From QIAW01 sp035487295 (GTDB lineage: Bacteria; Acidobacteriota; Terriglobia; Terriglobales; Acidobacteriaceae), in the NCBI GenBank assembly GCA_035487295.1, contig DATHMH010000014.1, positions 62,001-126,000 on the forward strand: a stretch of DNA of 64,000 bases, given 5' to 3'. Made by a program: the position numbers and the translations under genes. The notes below the pieces were generated by a model that saw nothing but the letters and a program-made list of their open reading frames with translations, was not told the DNA's origin and ran no database searches. Positions 37,825-45,683 of the stretch are shown here, one piece after another (the stretch's first letter is position 1; each line of letters begins with the position of its first letter).

Positions 37825-38168
37825 AGATCACGGACTTTGATACTCCCAAAAAGGGAACCCCCAACAACGCTGGCTCGGTAGAATCTCTCGCGGCGAGCAT
37901 CGCCGCTCTGCTCGGGCTTCTGCAAGAGCAAACAGAGTTTCTGCAAGAGTGTCGTTTGCACCTTCGTGCTCTGGGACTATACGCAGGTTGGATTGGATTC
38001 AAGCTCGGTATTCCGCCGGAGGAGTTACAAAAAATGCTCGACACCTCGTTCTCCATAGCACGGCAGGAAGAAGCCAAAGCCGGGACGCCCGATCTGTCCC
38101 GTGAAATGGCCTTTAACGTCCGTGCCATCACGGAGATGGGCAAACCCGGCGCCGGTCTATCAAATTGA
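37821..38168 (+). CDS. Hypothetical protein, helical
   Basis: A 115-residue protein that I do not recognise. A GTG start overlaps the previous stop, and its own stop overlaps the next start by four bases. Residues 18-50 are strongly helical (SLAASIAALLGLLQEQTEFL) and amphipathic, followed by a segment around GWIGFKLGIPPEELQKMLD that looks like a short helix-turn-helix or dimerisation unit. No signal peptide. The tight coupling on both sides suggests one functional unit with the genes at 37444 and 38165. Confidence 0.6.
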   Translation: MKITDFDTPKKGTPNNAGSVESLAASIAALLGLLQEQTEFLQECRLHLRALGLYAGWIGFKLGIPPEELQKMLDTSFSIARQEEAKAGTPDLSREMAFNVRAITEMGKPGAGLSN

Positions 38169-38614
38169 CGAAAGAATTTATGAAAAAACTACTTGAGATT
38201 TTCCTCCTTTGCTCCCTGGGTTTGACCAACGTTCGGGGCCAGAATGCACCTCGCTATCAGTATCATTTCGCCGGCCCGGTGCTGACTCTTCCGGGCTTCC
38301 TGCCGGAGAAAGCGTCCGAGTCCCATCCCTGCAATCGCCCCAATTTCGTTCCGAACATTGACAGAGCGGCAAGCTGCTTCGCCGGTTCCGTTACGCAGGA
38401 TCTAAACCAGGCCGTGCGGGAACTCTACCGCGAGAACCCACGAAGGTTCAGGAAGCACTATCTCCACAAACCCATGCTGATCGTCACGGTAACGGACGCT
38501 GAGACCAGAACAACAAAGCGCGTGCGGTTTACCGCAGAGAGATACGAGGGCAAAGTTTATGTAGCCATCGTCCTCCCCGACAAAGCGCGGTTACTGTTGG
38601 GGGAGGGTTTTTAA
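38165..38614 (+). CDS. Hypothetical exported protein
   Basis: A 149-residue protein (or 144 if started at the ATG at 38180). It has a signal peptide, MKKLLEIFLLCSLGLTNVRG, with cleavage near the QN that follows. The mature part has a cysteine pair (HPCNRPNF and ASCFAG) and a beta-rich C-terminal half (MLIVTVTDAETRTTKRVRF, then GKVYVAIVLPDKARLLLG). The TTG at 38165 overlaps the previous stop; the ATG five codons later fits the signal peptide better. It closes the four-gene run from 35351. Confidence 0.6.
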   Translation: MTKEFMKKLLEIFLLCSLGLTNVRGQNAPRYQYHFAGPVLTLPGFLPEKASESHPCNRPNFVPNIDRAASCFAGSVTQDLNQAVRELYRENPRRFRKHYLHKPMLIVTVTDAETRTTKRVRFTAERYEGKVYVAIVLPDKARLLLGEGF

Positions 38615-38761
38615 GAAACCCAGGCGACTTCTGTTAGGTAGTATTGAGCTTATGGATGCTGTAAATAGTTCTGTTGAACGTAGGAAAGATAGTGATTCGG
38701 AGACTTTGGTTGTAGGAGAGGGTCTCTTACAGTTCGCTGTCAGCTTACAAAGGAAACCACC

Positions 38762-38911
38762 TCAGCTACCTGCCCTAATAGATTCATCTCTTGCAACAAA
38801 GTGAGTGTTAGTCCACTCCGTTTGGGATATTTCCTTCTCGGTGATTACGTGTCCGGTGCAGATCGTCTTACAGGCGGGGCATTCCAGAATACCAATCGTG
38901 ATGAAGCTCAT
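38762..38911 (-). CDS. Small ORF, possible zinc-ribbon protein (49 aa)
   Basis: A short minus-strand frame, MSFITIGILECPACKTICTG at its start, ending in RAGS. The CPAC pair with a further cysteine suggests metal binding. GAGGG lies about ten bases upstream of the ATG, an acceptable ribosome binding site. A plus-strand frame at 38652-38804 overlaps its end and lacks a good ribosome binding site, so I prefer this one. The remaining stretch to 38995 shows nothing else. Confidence 0.45.
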   Translation of the reverse strand: MSFITIGILECPACKTICTGHVITEKEISQTEWTNTHFVARDESIRAGS

Positions 38912-38995
38912 CTTACGTCCCTCTTTCGTTCCTGCATGGTTTACGAATCATAGCAGGTGGGCCATAAGGTTAAGTTCTATCCCCCAAAGTTGCCA

Positions 38996-39514
38996 CTATT
39001 GGTGAAGCCGTGTATTGCGTGGCCCATCCAAATACCACGAAACGAAGTTGTCCACCCTAATCACCTCCCCCTTTGTGTCGCGGTGAAGCAGTTGTACCCG
39101 GTATCGCACAGTTCTAAAACCCTTGGCGTTAGGCTTCAGTTTTTCAATCTCCTCATCCGAAGGATATATCCGCACAACTTCGGGGCCGTTCCAGCGCCAC
39201 TGCTCCTCACTAACCACCCAAACGTTGTAGTTCCCCCCGCACATCTGTTGAGCGTGAGTCTGTAGCGCAAGAACGACTCCTGCGAGGTTGTTGTCCTTGC
39301 CGGTGACCACATAGGTTCTATAAACGTACCGCATATCAACCAGGGCGTCCCTGCAATAGCATGAAATTGAGTTGTCACTATCGCTTTTGATTTCCGGCCC
39401 AGTGAGACAGTGGCTTTCGTCGGCGTAAACTTTGTTCAATTCCGTCTGCGCTGCAACAAGTCCTTGGAATGAAAGTACGGCACAAAAAACTAGCAGCCGG
39501 TAGATACGCTTCAT
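38996..39514 (-). CDS. Hypothetical secreted protein
   Basis: A 172-residue exported protein. The signal peptide MKRIYRLLVFCAVLSFQGLV ends near AAQ. The mature protein has four cysteines (HCLTGPE, SCYCRD, QMCGGNY), likely disulfide-bonded, and a conserved-looking block (YRVQLLHRDTKGEVIRVDNF). GAGGAG sits eight bases upstream of the ATG at 39514, so the start is secure. It lies 119 bases downstream of the gene at 39634 on the same strand and may be cotranscribed with it. Family not recognised. Confidence 0.65.
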   Translation of the reverse strand: MKRIYRLLVFCAVLSFQGLVAAQTELNKVYADESHCLTGPEIKSDSDNSISCYCRDALVDMRYVYRTYVVTGKDNNLAGVVLALQTHAQQMCGGNYNVWVVSEEQWRWNGPEVVRIYPSDEEIEKLKPNAKGFRTVRYRVQLLHRDTKGEVIRVDNFVSWYLDGPRNTRLHQ

Positions 39515-39633
39515 TGTACGGACTCCTCGGTGTGAATTTTCGGAATCGCCGGTGGTTTGTTGAAGATCGCCATACGCCGCAGTTCGGAGAATGACAGGGG
39601 GCAACAGGCGCAATTTGCGAAGATCGGTGTGGC

Positions 39634-40293
39634 CTACCATCGCCCGAACATGGCCCGTCGGTGCTTAGAAGGGAATAAGGCCCACCACCCCTTCGTCCGC
39701 ACGATTCTTTCTTGCTCGACCTGCATAAATCTAAAAATCTCATCTCGCGTTATGCGTAAACTTCCCCTCAACCTGACCGGCTTCAGCTTGCGCTTTTTAA
39801 TCAGCGACCGTACCGCCCCGGTGGTTTTCCACAACGCCTCGGCGGTTTGCCCGATTGTCCGGTAATAGAGCTGGTCAAGCCGCTCCTGGGTTAAACCGGC
39901 TTTCTCCTGCTGCTTCGTAATACGAGGAGGATTATTAACCGGCGCCGTTTCCTTGATCGGCTCAGGTTCCGAGTCAGCCAAATACGTCTCTACGGCCTCG
40001 GGCGAAACTGGCGAGTCGTTGTCAGGGCGAACGCATTCGTGGGCGCCCCGGCTATCCACGCGAAAAACCTTTCCCAGCATCTTCACGAATACGGACCTTC
40101 CGAAGCACCGGGCTTCATCTTCTCCGCAAGCGGAGATCACGGGCAGCCGCCCAGGCGGTTGAGTCCATCTTCGGAGTCCCTTTTCATCCAAACGCCACTG
40201 CTGTTCAAAGACCCAAAACAGGACGGGTTGGGTGGTTGTGATCGTGCCGTTCGATATCGTCAGGACAGGTGCGGGGTCATTTTTTGGGTTCAT
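39634..40293 (-). CDS. Hypothetical protein with C-terminal helix-turn-helix
   Basis: A protein of about 219 residues (start at MNPKNDPAP, 40293). The N-terminal half (residues 10-90) is beta-rich with no recognised family. The C-terminal third looks like an excisionase- or MerR-type DNA-binding segment: ERLDQLYYRTIGQTAEALWK, then TTGAVRSLIKKRKLKPVRL, then RGSLRITRDEIFRFM. That is a helix-turn-helix followed by a wing and a basic strand. It probably regulates island genes. Confidence 0.6.
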   Translation of the reverse strand: MNPKNDPAPVLTISNGTITTTQPVLFWVFEQQWRLDEKGLRRWTQPPGRLPVISACGEDEARCFGRSVFVKMLGKVFRVDSRGAHECVRPDNDSPVSPEAVETYLADSEPEPIKETAPVNNPPRITKQQEKAGLTQERLDQLYYRTIGQTAEALWKTTGAVRSLIKKRKLKPVRLRGSLRITRDEIFRFMQVEQERIVRTKGWWALFPSKHRRAMFGRW

Positions 40294-40486
40294 AGTTTGT
40301 GCCTCGGTACAATCCTGCCACACGACGCACCAAAGTCAAGGAAACGTTGTGGACCTTATGGACGAGCTGACGCTGCGAACAGATTAACTCTGGGGACGCG
40401 AGGGCGGAAGCTGACAAAGCCAAGTCCGCGACGGACCCCGGTGTCATCAATCCCATAGATCCAGAGCCGGTGCAAGCGACCGTGCA

Positions 40487-40891
40487 CTAAGAAGCTTTGC
40501 GGTCTAATGTTGCGGTAACGTCCAAGGACTTCCTTATAGTTTCAAGCAGGTATTCAATGGGAACAGGTTTGTGCAGAACAAGAACACCAATGGCAGTCGC
40601 TCTATCAATAACGGCATCGGTTGCATAGCCCGTGATAATGACGCATGGCAGTTCAGGAAATCGGCTGCGGGCAGCGTCGATGACGTCGAAGCCGGTATAT
40701 TTGCTATCCAAGGCCAAATCCGTAAGCAGTAGGTCAACAGCATCGCATTCGGAAAGAGTATTGACCGCATCCTGATAAGACTCGGCAGAGAACGCGGCGT
40801 GCCCTTCTCTTTGGATGAAGAGTCTGTACGTTAGAGCCAGCGCAGGTTCATCGTCAACTACGACAACAGTTTTACTCTGCAATTTTCCCAC
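40487..40891 (-). CDS. Single-domain response-regulator receiver protein
   Basis: A 134-residue CheY-like protein with only a receiver domain. The acidic pocket is in VVVVDDEPAL (residues 9-18), the phosphoacceptor aspartate in LLLTDLALDS near residue 57, the threonine in CVIITGYA near residue 89, and the lysine in LVLHKPVPIEYL near residue 108. All key residues are retained, so phosphorylation is likely. No histidine kinase or output domain is encoded nearby, so it probably relies on a host kinase and acts by protein-protein contact. Confidence 0.85.
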   Translation of the reverse strand: MGKLQSKTVVVVDDEPALALTYRLFIQREGHAAFSAESYQDAVNTLSECDAVDLLLTDLALDSKYTGFDVIDAARSRFPELPCVIITGYATDAVIDRATAIGVLVLHKPVPIEYLLETIRKSLDVTATLDRKAS

Positions 40892-41065
40892 CGCCCCCCT
40901 TCAGTAGAGTAAACACAAATGCCCTAATTAGGAACGTGGCCGAAGAAACTAGGGTTGGTGAGATGTTCAAAACTTCGTCAGAGTTGCTCACTAGTTCCAC
41001 TTTGGAGACCCACCAACCTAGAAAACCTCCATGACATCAGAAAGATACGGGAATTTTGGTGTATT

Positions 41066-41389
41066 ATGTCTGGCAGCAAGAAACAACCCCCCAGGGTTGG
41101 ATTAACGTTGGTCAAGAAGTTGGACAAACCAATGCCCTCCTCCTTTCGCCCTGGCGAGAAGGTTCCTGCCAGCGGTATCTATGCAGCCCTCCACTCCGGG
41201 CACCGCTTTTCACACGAAGTTATTCTTTTAAGACAGCACGAGTTTCCGCGCTGCTCCCATTGCGGCACGAGGGTTAGCTTTGAATTGATCTCTGAAGTCC
41301 CAGCCTTTCAGGAAGACCGCGACCTCACATCGCGCCGGATTTTTGAGATTCCCCATCCCGAGCAGAAAGCAAAGAAAGAGAGCGCCTAA
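41066..41389 (+). CDS. Small zinc-ribbon-like protein
   Basis: A 107-residue protein. The signature is FRPGEKVPASGIYAALHSGH followed by EFPRCSHCGTRVSFELI, with a CxxC pair and histidines that could bind zinc. I recognise the pattern as one found repeatedly in acidobacterial genomes, without a known function. It faces away from the receiver-domain gene, with a 174-base divergent region between them. Confidence 0.6.
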   Translation: MSGSKKQPPRVGLTLVKKLDKPMPSSFRPGEKVPASGIYAALHSGHRFSHEVILLRQHEFPRCSHCGTRVSFELISEVPAFQEDRDLTSRRIFEIPHPEQKAKKESA

Positions 41390-41530
41390 CCAGTAATTAC
41401 GCTTTTAAGATACATCAGAGACTTTTTGATTTTATCGTGCGACGTAACTTGCTCCATGACTTTCTGGCCGAGGACGCAGCCGGTAAACGGTAGAAATTCA
41501 ACCCAATGGATCTTGTGAGGAACCTTTGGG

Positions 41531-41908
41531 CTACCGTTTTCCTTCAGCGTCTTCGGTTAGGAATTGCTCTTTCAGATTGTGGCGTTTGATAAAGGATAGG
41601 TAACGCGCCCCGAGAGCATCAATATAAACTTGCGAGACCGACTCCCATCCCCTCTCTATGCTTTCACCGGGATATGCGTGAGAGCACTTATTCATCTCTG
41701 TGCCGCGCGATGTTAATTCCGAAACAGACAGCGTTCCGGTTGCAGCATCTTTTGCGTCTGCGGCCCACAGGCTTCCGTAAGCTACGCACTGCTCCAATGC
41801 GGGCCCATGGTCTTGAGCATACGCGCACTCGTGAAACAGCCAGATAGTCCCCAAAACGATCAAAACGGGAATCGCCAGAAGCATATGTTCTTTCCAGTAG
41901 CGCATCAT
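41531..41908 (-). CDS. Hypothetical exported or membrane-anchored protein
   Basis: A 125-residue protein. One hydrophobic stretch (MLLAIPVLIVLGTIWLF, residues 9-25) is followed by ECAYAQDHG, which looks like a signal peptide with cleavage at AYA-Q. The mature part has two cysteines (QCVAYG and KCSHAYP) and a helical C-terminus. It is the last of four consecutive minus-strand genes encoding small exported proteins (43562 to 41531). No family recognised. Confidence 0.55.
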   Translation of the reverse strand: MMRYWKEHMLLAIPVLIVLGTIWLFHECAYAQDHGPALEQCVAYGSLWAADAKDAATGTLSVSELTSRGTEMNKCSHAYPGESIERGWESVSQVYIDALGARYLSFIKRHNLKEQFLTEDAEGKR

Positions 41909-41990
41909 AAGCTAAAAATCCTAGCTTAATCAGAACTGAAAAACCATGCTCTTTTTGTTCACAACCAGGGCGGCGAGACGCTGGCGACGA

Positions 41991-42416
41991 TCAGCGCGGC
42001 GGTGGAGAAGAATTAGGCGAATCATCCTTGCGCTTCTTAATGAGTTTCATCTTGAATTCTTTTCCCCGATCATCCTGTAAAATGAAATCGTCTTTGCCTT
42101 CGATTCTAAATTTAACATCGTCGTTCTCTGTCAGGATTGGTTCGTGCTGAAAACGCCAATTCAAGGTGCGTTCCGCAAAGTAAGTGTATTCGCCATCATC
42201 CACTTGGGCGCGAAAAGTGTTATGCCCGCGAGCTTCGACATTATTTGAGGCATTGATGTTGCCGTTATCGTCCACTCTGCCGGTTGTTGTTGAGCCTTCA
42301 TAGCTTGTCCAATGTTGTTTTCCAATAGAGAGTAACTTCCCGGTTTTCCATTGCACATCTTTTTGAGCAGCTACGACGCAGATGGACATAAGCAGTATGG
42401 CAAGAAAAGTTTTCAT
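41991..42416 (-). CDS. Hypothetical secreted beta-rich protein
   Basis: A 141-residue protein with a clear signal peptide (MKTFLAILLMSICVVAAQ). The mature part starts KDVQWKTGKLLSI and is beta-strand-rich, with GEYTYFAERTLNWRF near residue 75 and DFILQDDRGKEFKMKLIKKR near residue 108, ending in a proline-rich tail. Proteins of this shape occur in many acidobacterial genomes, but no function is known to me. It lies 107 bases from the Rap1a/Tai-like gene on the same strand. Confidence 0.65.
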   Translation of the reverse strand: MKTFLAILLMSICVVAAQKDVQWKTGKLLSIGKQHWTSYEGSTTTGRVDDNGNINASNNVEARGHNTFRAQVDDGEYTYFAERTLNWRFQHEPILTENDDVKFRIEGKDDFILQDDRGKEFKMKLIKKRKDDSPNSSPPPR

Positions 42417-42523
42417 AGGTCCACAATTGTACGTTCTGGGGTTTTTTAATCTAGTAGCTTTTAAGGTAAGAGAAGTAATGGCGAATAATCAGCGCGGTCT
42501 TGGAGAGGAACTAGGGTGTTGTT

Positions 42524-43387
42524 TTATTTGAGCATTCTCACATCTGCGCCGGAGTCGTCATCATCATTTACCTTCATGTGGCAACCGTAGTTTGTCGAAT
42601 AGATCACGACATCCGGCATGTAAGCATAGTGATAGTGATAATGATAGGTTGACTGTTGCCAAATATGCCCGTCTGTCGTTTTGTAAATGGTTTCGTCTTC
42701 CCAGCCGTTGAACTCCCCATCAATCTTAGTTTCAATCGCCGGATTACACACCGACCTCGCTGGCGCAACGTGAACTATCTTTTCCCGTGGGGCCGCATTT
42801 TGGGCCGGCGGTGCGTAACTAGCAGCGGGCTGAGTATAGGACGAAGATGAGTTTCCCTTTGAGGTCTGCCTTGCCGTCCAATTACTCAGGTCTTGTATGA
42901 ACCTCTCAGCGCCGCCAGGGCCAAGATATTTTTGGTCTGCCGCGTTCGGCCTCGGGTCCGGTTGGTAGTTAGTTGCTCCATTTGAGGCTTGTGTGCAGGG
43001 AAATGCGTCGCGCAAAGCATCGATTGTAAGCAGCATTTGGCTTTCTTGGAGTCGATTCGGATGATCGCGGAGGTATTTGACTATTACTCTGGCAGTTTGT
43101 CCCTTTGTAACACCTTGTGGAAAGCATATTCCCACAATTCCTGTCTTGCTATAGGAATCGAAATCCTGGGAAGTTGCAACGTGCCACTGGTCTAACGTAG
43201 CAATGACGCCATCAAGCCATCCGGAGCACCATCCAAATTTAACGTCATTGGTCTGTGCACTCGAATTGTCCGCATAGTTGACCATTTGGGTGCAGTTGTC
43301 TAGAAGATTATTCCCGTCTTCCTTTGGTTCTTCGGCAAAGACACTAGCAGGCAACAGCAACAGCGCAGAGAGTAATATGGTTTTCAC
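42524..43387 (-). CDS. Secreted Rap1a/Tai-domain protein
   Basis: A 287-residue exported protein. The signal peptide is MKTILLSALLLLPASVFAEE. Residues 28-135 fit the Rap1a/Tai domain: a first cysteine in LLDNCTQMVNYA, then WCSGWLDGVIATL, then GICFPQGVTKGQTARVIVKY, and AFPC at the end, which gives the usual two disulfides. Rap1a/Tai proteins include periplasmic immunity proteins against type VI amidase effectors, but most members are uncharacterised. A linker and a second domain (about 200-287) of unknown type follow, rich in tyrosine and histidine. It starts five bases before the stop of the next small gene's neighbour region and is probably coexpressed. Confidence 0.75.
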   Translation of the reverse strand: MKTILLSALLLLPASVFAEEPKEDGNNLLDNCTQMVNYADNSSAQTNDVKFGWCSGWLDGVIATLDQWHVATSQDFDSYSKTGIVGICFPQGVTKGQTARVIVKYLRDHPNRLQESQMLLTIDALRDAFPCTQASNGATNYQPDPRPNAADQKYLGPGGAERFIQDLSNWTARQTSKGNSSSSYTQPAASYAPPAQNAAPREKIVHVAPARSVCNPAIETKIDGEFNGWEDETIYKTTDGHIWQQSTYHYHYHYAYMPDVVIYSTNYGCHMKVNDDDDSGADVRMLK

Positions 43388-43391
43388 AGTG

Positions 43392-43562
43392 TCACCCTTT
43401 CTGCTTCCAGCACCCTCGACAGTGCGGACCAGCAGAACACTTACTGCCGCAGTTGGTCTGATTGCACTTGTAGCCGTCGCATCCCTGTTTGCATTTCACA
43501 TGCGCGGCTGAGAGCGGGAAGGTGAGAGCCAACACAAGGGCCGTTGTGAGTATCCGTTTCAT
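43392..43562 (-). CDS. Cysteine-rich secreted micropeptide (56 aa)
   Basis: A small exported peptide: signal sequence MKRILTTALVLALTFPLSAA, then a mature peptide of about 36 residues with eight cysteines (CKQGCDGYKCNQTNCGSKC, then CRGC). Such a high cysteine density points to several disulfides or metal binding. GGAGAT lies upstream of the ATG at 43562. It is the first gene of a minus-strand group with the Rap1a/Tai protein four bases downstream. No family recognised. Confidence 0.65.
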   Translation of the reverse strand: MKRILTTALVLALTFPLSAAHVKCKQGCDGYKCNQTNCGSKCSAGPHCRGCWKQKG

Positions 43563-43703
43563 GGTGGGAATCTCCGAGGGCTGAAATTGTGCTCTCTGGA
43601 ACCTCATAAGTCAACGGTTCGTAGCGAACCAAAATGCTTGCTTCCCCTTGCATTGTTACAGCATCATCATACGTTCTTTAAGTTGTAAGCTAGGTGCACA
43701 GCA

Positions 43704-44531
43704 ATGAGCGTAGCTGTTGTCTGCAATCTTTCGGATGGCGTGATCCTCGGCGTGGATAGCGCTTTAACGATTGGCGACGCCAGTTCGCCGGCCAAGGTTT
43801 ACGAGGACGCCGAAAAACTCTTCGCCTTAGACGAGCTACCAATCGGCATCGCCACTTACGGGATGGCCGCGATAGGGGATAGAACGATTGGTAATCTACT
43901 TCGGCAATTTGAAGTATCAAATTCAACCGCGATAAATGCGCCCACCGCTACTCTCGAAGGTATAGCTGAACTACTCCGAGATTTTTTTCATCAAGAATAT
44001 ATGCGGGTGATAGCGCCTTCTTTGGAGCAGCAACTTGGGGTACCCTACGACCAAATTCCGGATAACCGAAAACCCGGCTTAGGGTTGGTGGTTGCCGGCT
44101 TCTCGACAGGCGCATACCTTTCAGAAGTATTCAACATCCTCATCCCCTTGCATGCGGCTGCCAACAGTGCAAGACGCTTGGGTAATCCAGGAGATATAGG
44201 AGCAGTTAGATTCGCCACTTGTAACCCGATTAGTAGGTACATTCTTGGCTATGACGAAGGGCTATTAGATGCCATAATTGACCATGTAAATACGATTCGT
44301 CCGCCCCTAACTCGGGCAGAAGTTCAGGGCCTGTACAACGTGGCAGCCAAATTTAGGTATCAAATTGTTTTTACGGGTATGCCAATAAAGCGGGGCATTG
44401 AATATGTGCGTTTTTTGGTGGAACTCGTGATTAATCATTATAAGTTCGTTGAAGGTGCTTCAATCGTCGGGGGCAAATGTAGAATAGGTGTGGTTACATA
44501 CAGAGGCGGCAAGTTTAAAATATTGGAATGA
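43704..44531 (+). CDS. Proteasome-like Ntn-hydrolase
   Basis: A 275-residue protein whose first 70 residues follow the proteasome beta/HslV pattern: SVAVVCNLSDGVILGVDSAL, then EKLFAL, then GIATYGMAAIGD. After removal of the first Met, Ser2 would be the N-terminal nucleophile, Asp18 matches the proteasome Asp17 and Lys38 matches Lys33 (with four extra loop residues). There is no propeptide, so activation would need only methionine removal. It is longer than HslV (about 175), with an inserted helical region at residues 85-130. No ATPase partner of HslU or Mpa type is nearby. A small ORF follows 18 bases downstream. Confidence 0.7.
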   Translation: MSVAVVCNLSDGVILGVDSALTIGDASSPAKVYEDAEKLFALDELPIGIATYGMAAIGDRTIGNLLRQFEVSNSTAINAPTATLEGIAELLRDFFHQEYMRVIAPSLEQQLGVPYDQIPDNRKPGLGLVVAGFSTGAYLSEVFNILIPLHAAANSARRLGNPGDIGAVRFATCNPISRYILGYDEGLLDAIIDHVNTIRPPLTRAEVQGLYNVAAKFRYQIVFTGMPIKRGIEYVRFLVELVINHYKFVEGASIVGGKCRIGVVTYRGGKFKILE

Positions 44532-44549
44532 CCATTAGGAGAGTTGCCT

Positions 44550-44729
44550 GTGTGGTTTAGTGCCGAAAACTTGAAAACAGAGGACCAGAAGATGCAGAAT
44601 GCGGCTCCTCAAGGATCTTTAGGGCCATCCCTCACGGATATTTCTGATTTCAAGATTCAAACATCAGACACATCAGAGGAAAAACGCAAGAGCGAGTCTA
44701 AGCAGCTCAAGCTTCCCCAAATTCCATAA
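44550..44729 (+). CDS. Small hydrophilic protein downstream of the Ntn-hydrolase
   Basis: A 59-residue protein starting at GTG (MWFSAENLKTEDQK), eight bases after AGGAG, giving ideal spacing; a TTG two codons earlier is less likely. It is charged and probably disordered, rich in serine, lysine and glutamine (SDTSEEKRKSESKQLKLPQI), with no cysteine. The 18-base gap to the Ntn-hydrolase indicates cotranscription. It could be a substrate, adaptor or inhibitor. It lacks the GGE/GGQ end of Pup. Confidence 0.5.
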   Translation: MWFSAENLKTEDQKMQNAAPQGSLGPSLTDISDFKIQTSDTSEEKRKSESKQLKLPQIP

Positions 44730-44793
44730 CTATTTTATCTTTACCTGCAACATTGCGCTATGCAGGTCCCGCCGCCACATCAATCTGACGCCC

Positions 44794-45657
44794 TCAAGGC
44801 TTAGCTCTACGTATGAAGAAGTGCGCTTCCGCCGGCTGTGTTGCGCCGTAAAACAATTTCAGTTTGGCTGAGATGATTTCATCAGTATCCCATTTTTCGT
44901 GGATTGTCCCACCGAACGGCTCCAGATTCCAAGTCTCCTGGGGATTCACTATGGTTGCAGGAAACCCTGGCCCAAGAAAGAATGCGACAGGAAAGTTTTG
45001 TTCATCACTGGGTGTTTGTTGCCAATTGCTTATCGAGCCACATTGCTTCGAGAGGTATAAACGCGCGGACAGTGAACCACTGGCGTGACCACCGCTGTTG
45101 TGGAGTCGAAACTGCGGCAGCGTAAACGCCACTGGCTGAGCGGCGTTTGGTACGTTGACAAAAATAGTTTGTCCATTCAGGTCGTGGTTATCGTTGAGAA
45201 TTTGGACGTGCGCATCAGACGTTGCGCCAGGGCCTTGAGCCGTCTTCATTACGGCCAGCGCCATCGCCTCATAAGCTTTAGTCTGCGCGTCTGGACTGCC
45301 TGAGTGCTGCTGCGCGGCGAAAGTCAAAAACTGTTGTTCAAAATGAGTGATAGCATCCAACTTTCCACCTTGTTCGCTAACCTTGTTGGACATCTCTTGC
45401 TGCTTCTGCTGAAATTCCCTTGTCTGCGTTTCCAGGTCGTTCTTAGCCAAGTCTTGTTGATGCGCGTTCCTTGTCGTCTGCCAAATATTTAACGCGATAG
45501 CGGCCAACATGAACACAATGAAAGCGCCCCTATAGATGAGTCGCCGCCCGGACGTCATTCGATCTGGTGGGGTTAGGGACATTTCAACGCCCGCCCATCC
45601 AGCAGCTAAGGTAACGACCGGTACCAGAATTGCGAGAACCAAGTCAGCAGTTTGCAT
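44794..45657 (-). CDS. Membrane protein with coiled coil
   Basis: A 287-residue protein with two transmembrane helices near the N-terminus (VLAILVPVVTLAAGWAGVEM at 7-26 and GAFIVFMLAAIALNIW at 44-60). A coiled coil follows at about residues 70-105 (LETQTREFQQKQQEMSNKVS), then a soluble beta-rich domain of about 170 residues. The gene is the third in a minus-strand run with the small protein at 45684 and the AAA ATPase at 46136. No known family, but this shape (two helices, coiled coil, sensor-like domain) fits a membrane effector or anchor. Confidence 0.65.
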   Translation of the reverse strand: MQTADLVLAILVPVVTLAAGWAGVEMSLTPPDRMTSGRRLIYRGAFIVFMLAAIALNIWQTTRNAHQQDLAKNDLETQTREFQQKQQEMSNKVSEQGGKLDAITHFEQQFLTFAAQQHSGSPDAQTKAYEAMALAVMKTAQGPGATSDAHVQILNDNHDLNGQTIFVNVPNAAQPVAFTLPQFRLHNSGGHASGSLSARLYLSKQCGSISNWQQTPSDEQNFPVAFFLGPGFPATIVNPQETWNLEPFGGTIHEKWDTDEIISAKLKLFYGATQPAEAHFFIRRAKP

Positions 45658-45683
45658 TCGCGGACACTCCAGGCCTTTGCTTT

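Noticed and set aside
38805..39005. A plus-strand 66-residue frame downstream of 38614
   Set aside because: It lies opposite a better minus-strand small ORF with a ribosome binding site and has no recognisable features.
42524..43387. Calling the Rap1a/Tai protein a type VI secretion immunity protein
   Set aside because: No type VI genes or amidase effector are visible, and most members of the domain family are uncharacterised.
44550..44729. Reading the small ORF after the Ntn-hydrolase as Pup
   Set aside because: It lacks the C-terminal GGE/GGQ, and no PafA, Dop or Mpa gene is near.
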